The translations under genes were made by a program, and so were the position numbers. This document shows, piece after piece, positions 42,497-51,365 of a stretch of DNA of 51,365 bases (positions within the stretch are counted from its first letter, which is position 1; each line of letters begins with the position of its first letter). The stretch is from UBA6019 sp035535055 (GTDB lineage: Bacteria; Chloroflexota; Dormibacteria; Dormibacterales; Dormibacteraceae): assembly GCA_035535055.1 (NCBI GenBank), contig DATLQT010000040.1, positions 1 through 51,365 on the forward strand, written 5' to 3'. The notes under the pieces were generated by a model, which worked only from the letters and a program-made list of their open reading frames with translations, was not told the DNA's origin and did no database searches.

Positions 42497-44107
42497 ATGA
42501 GATCCAAGACCGTGCTGCAGGGCCCGCGGCTGGGCTGGCTGCGCGCCGCCCTGCCGGGCGCGGCGCTGGTCGCGGTGTCGCTGATGCTGGCCGTCCTCTT
42601 CGGTGTCCTCGACGCTGCCCGCTACGGCGGCCTGAAGGACTTCTTCACGCCCGACCCGGTGGCTGCGGCCGGCGTACTGGCGATGGTCGGCGGCGCCGAG
42701 GGCGTGACCATCAGCATCGTCATCGTCGCCGTCGTCTTCGGCATCCAGATGACATCCTCGCGCTACTCGCCGCGGATCATCGCCCTTTTCACGCGCAACC
42801 TCTGGAACGCCCTGGTCCTGGGCATCTCGCTCGCCTCAATCCTCTACACGTTCTTGATCCGCGCCGAGGTCAAGCCGAATTACGTCCCGATGTGGAGCGT
42901 CGCCGCGGCCGAGGTGCTGGCACTGGTCAACTTCGCCATCCTCCTCCCCTACGTCGGCTACATCTTCGAGGTGATGCGGGCCGAGACGCTGGTCGAGAGC
43001 ATCCGCCGCCGCGCTGGCCGCGAGCTCCGCGCCGCCGTCGCCGGTCGCGACGTCGCCTCGCACCGCCGGGGTCTGATGACCGCGCTGGCGCAGGTGACCG
43101 ACATCGCGCTGGGCTCGATCCAGCTCGGCGATATGCCCGTCTGCGTGCTGAGCATCGAGGTCGCCGGGCGTTTCCTGGCGGACGACTACATAAAGGTGAA
43201 GTCGGGCTTCGCGCCGAGCTGGTTCGTCGTCGGGCACGCCCACCTGCCGGGGGCCTCCGACCAGATCGTGGCCGAGGTCAACCGAGCCCGGACCTGGGTC
43301 GAGTACACAGTGCTCTCGAGCTTCGTGGACATGGCCGGGCTGACGCCGGTCTACCGCCGGGAGGCGATGTACGCGATCTCGCTAGTCACGCGCGACCTCG
43401 GACTCGCCGCCATCGCCGCCGGCGACCACGAGGCCGCCGAGCTCTGCGTGCGCTTCTTCAACACCTATCTCCGGGTCGGCCTCAACCGCGCGTCGCCGAC
43501 GTTCGCCTCCTCGATCATGAACGAGTACCGGCGGCTCGCCATCGGCAGCCTCGAGTGGCGACCCGACCTCGCCGTCGAGGCGGCCGCCCACCTTCTCAGC
43601 TACGGACGCCACTTCGACCAGTTGGGCATGCCCGCCATCTTCGGTGCTGCCGCCGAGGACGTGGCCGACCTCGCAATCGAGGCCGAGGTGCGCGACCACG
43701 GGGTGACCCAGAGGCTGGCGCGGCTGCTGGTGGACAACCTCGCCGAGCTGCTGCCCGACGCCCGTCCAATCGGCCTTAACGGGCTTTTCAAGGCGGTGAG
43801 CAAGCTAGCCTTCTGGGCCATGGCCGCCGGCAAGACCGACGTCGCGGAGATCCTCGTCGCCGGCATCGCTGCCGCTCCGCCCGACTTCGTGGAGGCGGCG
43901 CTGAACCGGATGGAGACCCTTCGCGATGGGCTCTTCTGGGAGGTCAACGAGCGGGTGGTCGCCTTCGACTGGGTCGACCCCGACCTGCGCAGCCAGATCC
44001 CCGCCCTGCGTTGCGCCCTGCGTGAGCGCGGCCGACCCCAACCCGTTGATGGTGAGCAGCCGGGGAAGCCGATCAGCGGCGCGAGGGACCTGGTCCAGCC
44101 CGTCTAG
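42497..44107 (+). CDS. DUF2254 family membrane protein
   Basis: A 536-aa membrane protein. The N-terminal third has four hydrophobic segments (near residues 17-38, 60-82, 98-118 and 133-155) with the family sequence SRYSPRIIALFTRN. The remaining 350 residues are cytoplasmic and helical (TYLRVGLNRASPTFASS, HFDQLGMPAIFG). Function unknown; DUF2254 proteins are predicted membrane proteins without a tested role. ATG 42497 is preceded by GGAGG at 42482-42486. The frame stays open far upstream, but that part is a hyuA shadow. Confidence 0.82.
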   Translation: MRSKTVLQGPRLGWLRAALPGAALVAVSLMLAVLFGVLDAARYGGLKDFFTPDPVAAAGVLAMVGGAEGVTISIVIVAVVFGIQMTSSRYSPRIIALFTRNLWNALVLGISLASILYTFLIRAEVKPNYVPMWSVAAAEVLALVNFAILLPYVGYIFEVMRAETLVESIRRRAGRELRAAVAGRDVASHRRGLMTALAQVTDIALGSIQLGDMPVCVLSIEVAGRFLADDYIKVKSGFAPSWFVVGHAHLPGASDQIVAEVNRARTWVEYTVLSSFVDMAGLTPVYRREAMYAISLVTRDLGLAAIAAGDHEAAELCVRFFNTYLRVGLNRASPTFASSIMNEYRRLAIGSLEWRPDLAVEAAAHLLSYGRHFDQLGMPAIFGAAAEDVADLAIEAEVRDHGVTQRLARLLVDNLAELLPDARPIGLNGLFKAVSKLAFWAMAAGKTDVAEILVAGIAAAPPDFVEAALNRMETLRDGLFWEVNERVVAFDWVDPDLRSQIPALRCALRERGRPQPVDGEQPGKPISGARDLVQPV

Positions 44108-44112
44108 CGCGC

Positions 44113-45318
44113 CTAGCGCGGCGGCGGCAGCGAGGCCAGCAGGCTGGCGAGGGCGACCACTCCCGCCAGCGCCAGGGCCTCCGGGCGGCCCGAGCGCAGG
44201 CGGCGGAGTCCAAACCAGGCGGCGGCGAGGGCGGCGGCCACGGCGAGCACCTTGATCGCCAGGGTCAGCCCGTAGGCGCTGAAGGCGAGGTCGGCCGGCG
44301 AGCGCAGGTGGACCAGGGCCAGCAGCCCACCACTGACCACCAGCACAGCGACCGCCGTCCCGGCGAAACGGCCGAACCGGGCCAGCAGCGCACCTCGGCC
44401 GCGGACTCCAGGAAGCGTCACCAGCAGGCCGGCGAAGCCGCCCACCCAGGCTGCCATCGACGCGACGTGGACGGCCGTCAAGAGGTAAGCGACGGGTGCC
44501 GGGAGGCCCCTGATCGTGTGACCGGCCAGCCCGTCGACGAGAGCCAGCGCGGCACCCAGAGCGAGCACCGACCATCCGCCCCTGCCGCCGACCTGGCGGA
44601 GCGCGCCGAGGATCCCCCAGAGCAACAGTGGCGCACCGAGGCGCAGCGCCAGAACCCGCCCGAAGGCCGAGCCCAGCACGTCCGCCATCGAAGCCGGGTC
44701 GAGGCTACCCAAGCTCGCCGCCTGGCCGGCCAGCGCGACCGGCTCGGCCGCCACCAGCAGCAGGATGCCCGCGTTGACCAGCCTTCGCAGCCGCGGCGCC
44801 GGATCCGGCTCGCGAAGCACCAGCAGCTGGAAGGCGAAAGTCCCGAAGGCGAGCGCGAAGCCGATGAAGTGCAGCCAGCGCCCGAGCGCCTGGAGCAGCA
44901 GGCCGAGGGGCGCCACCGAGCCGACGTCGGCGCCCGTGGCGAGGCCGGCCGGCGCCGGTCCGGTGTGGCCGACGCTGTAGGTGTAGGTCCCGCGCGAGGG
45001 ATGGGTGTCCTGGGCCACCACCCGCCACTCGACCAGGTAGGTGCCCAGCTCGGTGGACTCGACCGCGACCGAGAGAGAGTCGCCGGAGGCGACGGCGGTG
45101 CCGCTGACCAGCCGCCCGGAGGGCGAGACCACGTCGATGCCGCGGCCGAAGGCCGTCACCGGCTCGCTGAAGGTGATCCGCACCACCGGCGGCGGCTGGG
45201 CCAGGACCGAGCCGAGAGCCGGCTCGACGGAGACGACGGTCGCGTGGGCGGCGGCGCCGGCGGGCAGCAGGCTCAGGAGGATCGCCAGGCCCAGCAGCGC
45301 CGGGCGGATCCGGCTCAG
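44113..45318 (-). CDS. CopC-CopD fusion, copper resistance/uptake protein
   Basis: A 401-aa fusion. A signal peptide (RIRPALLGLAILLSLLPAG) is followed by a CopC domain of about 95 residues that starts with His at the mature end (HATVVSVEPALG) and has DTHPSRGTYTYSVG, the Cu(II) histidine-brace pattern. A CopD membrane domain with about eight helices follows (WLHFIGFALAFGTFAFQLL, HVASMAAWVGGFAGLL). It binds and probably imports copper. No ATG, GTG or TTG precedes the signal peptide; CTG 45318, overlapping the MFS stop as CTGA, is the best start. Its stop is 5 bases from the convergent DUF2254 stop. Confidence 0.86.
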   Translation of the reverse strand: MSRIRPALLGLAILLSLLPAGAAAHATVVSVEPALGSVLAQPPPVVRITFSEPVTAFGRGIDVVSPSGRLVSGTAVASGDSLSVAVESTELGTYLVEWRVVAQDTHPSRGTYTYSVGHTGPAPAGLATGADVGSVAPLGLLLQALGRWLHFIGFALAFGTFAFQLLVLREPDPAPRLRRLVNAGILLLVAAEPVALAGQAASLGSLDPASMADVLGSAFGRVLALRLGAPLLLWGILGALRQVGGRGGWSVLALGAALALVDGLAGHTIRGLPAPVAYLLTAVHVASMAAWVGGFAGLLVTLPGVRGRGALLARFGRFAGTAVAVLVVSGGLLALVHLRSPADLAFSAYGLTLAIKVLAVAAALAAAWFGLRRLRSGRPEALALAGVVALASLLASLPPPR

Positions 45319-46607
45319 TATCCTGCGGGGGCCTCGACGAGACGGGGCGGCCGCGCCACCTCGGTGGGCTCGCGGGCGATCCGGATGACCAGCCCGCAGG
45401 CTATCAGGCAGAGAAGGCCGGCGCTGATGAAGGTCACCTGGTAGTCGCCCAGCCACGTCCGCAGCGCGCCGGCCGCGAAGGCAGCCATCGCCGCGCCGAA
45501 CTGGTGGGCCGCGAAGATCCAGCCGAAGATCATCGGCCCCCTCTGCTTGCCGAAGATGGAGGTCGCCAGGGCCACCGTCGGCGGCACGGTGGCGACCCAG
45601 TCGAGGCCGTAGAAGACGATGAAGACGATCAGGCCGAGAAAGCTGGAGCCGAGCACGAAGGGCAGCAGAAGCAGCGCCAGCCCGCGCAGGCCGTAGTACC
45701 AGAAGAGCAGCCAGCGGCTGTCGAAGCGGTCGGTCAGCCAGCCGGAGCCGATGGTGCCGACGATGTCGAAGACGCCGATCACGGCGAGCAGGCTGGCCGC
45801 GGTGACCTCGGCGATCCCATGGTCCATCGCGGCCGGGATGAGGTGGGTGCCGATCAGGCCGTTGGTGGTGGCGCCGCAGATGAAGAAGCTTCCCGCCAGC
45901 AGCCAGAAGGCGCCCGAGCCGACGGCCAGCCCCAAGCCCTGGAGGGCGGTCGCGAAGGGGTTGCCGGTCGCGGCCGGCGCCTCCTCCTCGGTCGCGCCGT
46001 ATGCACGCAGACCGACGTCGGCGGGCTTGTCCCGGAGGAAGAGGAAGACCAGAGGGACGGCGAGCAAAAGCGCTCCGGCGACGGTGAGGGACGCCCAGCG
46101 CCAGCCGACCGTGACCACCTCGGAGGCGAGGACCGGCAGGAAGATCAGCTGCCCGGTGGCCCCGGCTGCGGTCAGCACCCCGACCAGCAGGCCCCGCCGG
46201 GCGACGAACCAGCGGTTGGCGACCACCGCGGCCAGCACGCTGGCCATACAGCCGGCGCCGACGCCGACCACCACGCCCCAGAGCAGGTAGAGCTCGACCA
46301 GGTTGGTCATCACGGTGGTCAGGCCGACCCCGACGGCGATCGTCAGCAGGGCGCCCAGCACCACCCGGCGGATGCCGAATCGAGCCATGAAGGCCGCGGC
46401 GAAGGGCCCGATCAGGCCGAAGAGGACGAGGTTGATGGAGACGGCAGCCGAGATCTCGGCCCGGTTCCAGCCGAAGTCGTGCTGGAGCGGGACTATCAGC
46501 ACGCCCGGGGTGGCCCGGGTGCCCGCGGCCGCCAGCAGGGTCACGAAGGTGACCGCCGCAACGATCCATGCGTAGTGAAGACGGCCGGAGACAACTCGGG
46601 CAATCAC
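45315..46607 (-). CDS. MFS transporter
   Basis: A 430-aa major facilitator with 12 predicted helices, closest in look to the oxalate/formate and monocarboxylate group: N-terminal HYAWIVAAVTFVTLLAAAG, PLQHDFGWNRAEISAAVSI, the loop 2-3 motif ARFGIRRVVLGA, GWLTDRFDSRW in the second half, and GPMIFGWIFAAHQFGAAMAA. Substrate unknown, likely an organic anion. GTG start at 46607. The CopCD gene follows with a CTGA overlap, so both are co-expressed. Confidence 0.9.
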   Translation of the reverse strand: MIARVVSGRLHYAWIVAAVTFVTLLAAAGTRATPGVLIVPLQHDFGWNRAEISAAVSINLVLFGLIGPFAAAFMARFGIRRVVLGALLTIAVGVGLTTVMTNLVELYLLWGVVVGVGAGCMASVLAAVVANRWFVARRGLLVGVLTAAGATGQLIFLPVLASEVVTVGWRWASLTVAGALLLAVPLVFLFLRDKPADVGLRAYGATEEEAPAATGNPFATALQGLGLAVGSGAFWLLAGSFFICGATTNGLIGTHLIPAAMDHGIAEVTAASLLAVIGVFDIVGTIGSGWLTDRFDSRWLLFWYYGLRGLALLLLPFVLGSSFLGLIVFIVFYGLDWVATVPPTVALATSIFGKQRGPMIFGWIFAAHQFGAAMAAFAAGALRTWLGDYQVTFISAGLLCLIACGLVIRIAREPTEVARPPRLVEAPAGY

Positions 46608-46662
46608 TTTTTCGAAGATCTTGAAGCATCGGCGGGGCGCTGGGATTCCCTCGCCGAGAAGA

Positions 46663-49269
<2,607 letters not shown>

Positions 49270-49270
49270 G

Positions 49271-49296
49271 TTAGCAGTATAAAAGTTGAGTGCTTA
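49271..49296 (-). promoter_or_regulatory. CIRCE-like element at the clpB promoter
   Basis: On the minus strand TAAGCACTC (49296-49288) and TACTGCTAA (49279-49271) are separated by 8 bases. The HrcA-binding CIRCE element is TTAGCACTC-N9-GAGTGCTAA, so this copy matches 15 of 18 arm positions with a spacer one base short. It covers the spacer and -10 box, where a repressor would block transcription until heat stress. Confidence 0.5.
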
Positions 49297-49304
49297 TCTG
49301 TCAA
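49276..49304 (-). promoter_or_regulatory. clpB promoter, sigma70-type
   Basis: TTGACA (49304-49299), 17-base spacer, TATACT (49281-49276), then six bases to the clpB ATG at 49269. The -35 is perfect, the spacing is ideal and the -10 differs from consensus at two positions. Transcription should begin at or next to the A of the start codon. Confidence 0.75.
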
Positions 49305-49381
49305 TAATTCCAAGGTGGCCGTCTCGGCTTCGACGGCACGCGCATAACGCAGCTTGCTTCGCGCCCGTTCTGTCTGCTGCG

Positions 49382-49858
49382 ATGAGTGCGGCGCTGCCAG
49401 GCGAATTCTGGCACTTTGGGCGGGAGGCCGAGCAGCGGGTCGAGCGCGTACGGCGCTACCGTTCGGTGCATCCGGGCCAGGGCTTTGGCCCCGTGCTGCG
49501 CCGCCTTCGGCTGCGGCAGAAGGTTACGCAGCGTGCGCTCGCTTCGGCGCTGCATCTGCCGGTGGCAGAGGTTGGCCTGCTGGAGACCGGCAGGCGGGGG
49601 CCCGGCAGCTTCGACGAGATCCTGTGGCTGGGCGCAGCCCTGGGCCTGAACGTGAGTGAAACCAACCTGCTGCTGCGCGCTGACGACCGGCGTGAGCTGG
49701 ATGAGGAGGAGCGCATCGTCTTCATTCGTCTCCGGCTGCAGCTGGCGTATCCCTTCATCGAGCCCGTGGAGGCAGGAATGGAATCGTGCTTTCGTTGTGG
49801 CAGCGCCCTACGCGGCGAGCGGCGCTGCCCTCGCTGCGGCCAGCCAGCACACCTCTAG
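49382..49858 (+). CDS. XRE-type regulator with C-terminal zinc ribbon
   Basis: A 158-aa protein. A helix-turn-helix domain of the Cro/C1 type lies at residues about 36-95 (LRRLRLRQKVTQRALASAL, VAEVGLLETGRRG, LWLGAALGLNVSETN). A short helical linker leads to a C-terminal zinc ribbon C136-x2-C139 ... C149-x2-C152 (CFRCGSALRGERRCPRCG). The combination suggests a DNA-binding protein that responds to metal or redox state or uses zinc to dimerise. ATG 49382 is preferred to an upstream in-frame start. It is divergent from clpB with 112 bases between, so it could control clpB; that is inference. Confidence 0.75.
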   Translation: MSAALPGEFWHFGREAEQRVERVRRYRSVHPGQGFGPVLRRLRLRQKVTQRALASALHLPVAEVGLLETGRRGPGSFDEILWLGAALGLNVSETNLLLRADDRRELDEEERIVFIRLRLQLAYPFIEPVEAGMESCFRCGSALRGERRCPRCGQPAHL

Positions 49859-49875
49859 CGCCGCCTCCGCGGCCA

Positions 49876-50005
49876 CTAGAAGTTCGGCCGGAAACCTGCC
49901 GCGGCGGCCGGGGTGGGGTTCCTCCAGAGCGTCGATTGAGCTCGCCAACTGTGGCGACAGGGGATCGGCTGAGGGCCGCCAATGGCTTTCCAGCCGAACT
50001 TCTAG
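49876..50005. repeat. 130-bp segment with 19-bp terminal inverted repeats
   Basis: CTAGAAGTTCGGCCGGAAA at 49876-49894 is the inverted complement of 49987-50005 at 18 of 19 positions. The 92 bases between include a perfect hairpin TCGCCA-ACTG-TGGCGA at 49942-49957. The right arm contains the coaBC stop codon. It could be a MITE-like element or a folded terminator between the convergent regulator and coaBC genes. No T run follows the stem. Confidence 0.6.
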
Positions 50006-51213
50006 CCAGACAGCAGGCGCTGTACGCGGTCCAGGATTCGGGCGGCAACATCGCGCTTGGCCAGCAGGGGAAGCTCCTCCACCGGGCCGTCGCGTCCCAG
50101 CAGCAGCACGCGGTTGGTATCGGTCCCGAAGCCGGAACCCTCCTCTAGGACGTCGTTCGCGGCGATGAGGTCGAGCTGCTTGCGCCGCAGCTTATCCTGC
50201 GCGTTGGCCAGCAGGTCGTTCGTTTCGGCGGCGAAGCCGACTTTTATTAACGGCAGGTGGGCGATCGATGCCAGGATGTCCGCCGTGGGCTCGAGGTCCA
50301 GCGTCAACGCGGCGCCATCTTTCTTGATCTTGCGGTCCGCAATTTGTCGGGGCCGGAAGTCAGCCACGGCGGCGGCCATCACAATGAGCTGCGCGCGGGG
50401 AGCGTGCTCCTGCACCGCCGCGGCCAGCAGCGCGGCGGTCGGCGCGGCAACCAACTCCACTCCGCCGGGCAGGGGAACGCTTACGGCGGCGTGGACCAGT
50501 GTCACCAGCGCGCCACGCCGCAGCGCCTCCTCGGCAATGGCGATGCCCATCTTGCCGCTCGAGCGGTTGCCCATGTAGCGCACGGGATCGATGGGCTCTT
50601 GCGTGCCTCCGGCCGTCACCAGCACGCGCTTGCCTGCCAGGGGACCCGGCTCGCCGCCGGCTCTGCCGGCCAGCACTGCCTGCACCTCGGCCACAATCGC
50701 CTCGGGCTCCGGCAGGCGCCCCCAGCCCACGGCGCCCGAGGCGAGCCGCCCGTGCAAGGGCGGCAGCACGTGCACGCCCCGGCCGCGCAGCAGGTCCAGG
50801 TTGGCTTGCACGGCCAAGCTCAGCCACATGTGATGGTCCATGGCCGGCACCAGCAGCACGGGGGCTGGCGTAGCCAGTACGGTGACGCTGATCGGGTCCT
50901 CCGCCAGCCCGTGCGCCAGCCGGCCAATCATGTTCGCCGTGGCTGGTGCCACCAGCACCAGGTCCGCTGCGCGGCCCAGCTCCACGTGGGCGATCTCCGA
51001 GCGCTCGTCCAGCGCCAGCGCATCCGTGAGCACAGGCCGGCGCGTGAGCGCCTCGAACGTGAGCGGGCCTACGAACTGGGTGGCCGAGCGGGTCATCGCC
51101 ACGTCCACGCGCGCGCCGGCCTGGGTGAGGCGCCGCGCCAGCTCAATGGCCTTGTACGCGGCAATGCCGCCGCACACGCCCAGCAGCACGCGCTTGCCGC
51201 TAAGCTCGCTCAT
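50002..51213 (-). CDS. coaBC: CoaBC, phosphopantothenoylcysteine decarboxylase / phosphopantothenate-cysteine ligase
   Basis: A 403-aa bifunctional enzyme for two steps of coenzyme A synthesis. The N-terminal CoaC flavoprotein half (residues 1-180) has LLGVCGGIAAYKAIELARRL, APATANMIGRLAHGLAED and VPAMDHHMW. The C-terminal CoaB half (about 193-400) has VLVTAGGTQEPIDPVRYMGN, RSSGKMG, VMAAAVADFRP, KIKK and VGFAAETNDLL. In the usual PAMN motif the Asn is Asp here (PAMD); this residue takes part in decarboxylation in E. coli Dfp. ATG 51213 overlaps the coaX stop as ATGA, so the two pathway genes are coupled. Confidence 0.95.
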   Translation of the reverse strand: MSELSGKRVLLGVCGGIAAYKAIELARRLTQAGARVDVAMTRSATQFVGPLTFEALTRRPVLTDALALDERSEIAHVELGRAADLVLVAPATANMIGRLAHGLAEDPISVTVLATPAPVLLVPAMDHHMWLSLAVQANLDLLRGRGVHVLPPLHGRLASGAVGWGRLPEPEAIVAEVQAVLAGRAGGEPGPLAGKRVLVTAGGTQEPIDPVRYMGNRSSGKMGIAIAEEALRRGALVTLVHAAVSVPLPGGVELVAAPTAALLAAAVQEHAPRAQLIVMAAAVADFRPRQIADRKIKKDGAALTLDLEPTADILASIAHLPLIKVGFAAETNDLLANAQDKLRRKQLDLIAANDVLEEGSGFGTDTNRVLLLGRDGPVEELPLLAKRDVAARILDRVQRLLSG

Positions 51214-51365
51214 CGCCGAAGCGCCTCGCAGGCCAAGCGCAGCCCCTCCAGCGTGAGGTTGGGGTTGACGACATCGATGGCGGCGGTGAGAGGCCCGTAA
51301 AACTGCGCCTCCCAGCCGGTAGCCACCACCGCTTTCACCGGCCCCAGCTCCGCCTTGAAGCGCGC
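51210..51365 (-). CDS. coaX: type III pantothenate kinase CoaX, C-terminal part
   Basis: The last 51 codons of a gene that continues past the window edge: VKAVVATGWEAQFYGPL, then AAIDVVNPNLTLEGLRLA and the end CEALRR. The final LTLEGLRL is the usual CoaX ending. CoaX phosphorylates pantothenate, the first step of coenzyme A synthesis, and precedes coaBC here with a 4-base overlap. The expected Gly-Gly after ATG is GW here. Confidence 0.82.
   Translation of the reverse strand, partial: ARFKAELGPVKAVVATGWEAQFYGPLTAAIDVVNPNLTLEGLRLACEALRR

Noticed and set aside
45319..46629. Extension of the CopCD frame across the MFS gene
   Set aside because: Antisense-like low-complexity reading; the MFS gene on the same strand in another frame is clearly genuine.

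Overview
The window is a high-GC bacterial chromosome segment. It is densely coded, and most neighbouring co-directional genes join through 4-base NTGA stop/start overlaps. The gene set fits a soil bacterium of the Chloroflexota/Dormibacterota or actinobacterial type: an RDD/SpoIIM/DUF58/MoxR/DUF4129 membrane cluster, a Kdp potassium system with a divided KdpD, a molybdenum hydroxylase with hydantoinase genes, and a coaX-coaBC pair. No rRNA or marker gene is present, so the phylum is an inference.

Layout. 0-1.4 kb: 3' end of tRNA-Thr, copies of its acceptor end, a frameshifted flavin reductase and a lipoprotein. 1.4-9.4 kb: DUF2277 and RDD, divergent SpoIIM, a secreted Pro/Thr-rich protein, then a five-gene minus-strand operon (membrane protein, DUF4129, DUF4350, MoxR, DUF58). 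9.4-12.1 kb: tRNA-Val followed by a palindrome, a tyrosine recombinase, a PIN-type toxin-antitoxin pair, a small XRE regulator and a broken ORF, which look like the remains of an integrated element. 12.2-21.3 kb: the kdp locus, in the order histidine kinase, kdpE, a 29-aa peptide, kdpF, kdpA, kdpB, kdpC, KdpD sensor module, second degenerate KdpD module. 21.3-27.5 kb: accessory region with an ABC-2 exporter, a small membrane protein, and an IS701-family and an IS1182-family element that abut at a shared CTAG and cut off livJ. 27.5-31.2 kb: livJ remnant, livH, livM and a livG-livF fusion. 31.2-42.4 kb: methyltransferase remnant, GNAT, cyclase-family hydrolase, three-subunit molybdenum hydroxylase, decayed membrane spermidine-synthase-like gene, hydantoinase B and A. 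42.5-46.6 kb: DUF2254 protein, CopC-CopD fusion, MFS transporter. 46.7-51.4 kb: clpB, an XRE-zinc-ribbon regulator, coaBC and the end of coaX.

How the genes work together. The histidine kinase has the DUF4118 membrane domain and catalytic core but no KdpD ATP-binding/Usp module. That module is encoded separately behind kdpC, followed by a second copy without the Walker A lysine. A repeated GTTGAC-N5-GTTGAY motif at the kinase gene and before kdpF is a candidate KdpE operator. The molybdenum hydroxylase, cyclase and hydantoinase genes could form a catabolic set for an N-heterocycle or cyclic amide, with the liv operon as a possible importer; this is inference.

Unusual points. Three genes (DUF58, DUF4129, CopCD) appear to start with CTG inside CTGA overlaps. 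clpB has a near-consensus promoter that predicts a leaderless mRNA. Codon choice changes inside clpB near 48.2-48.5 kb, so the right end may be recombinant or misassembled. Several genes are frameshifted, truncated or decayed.
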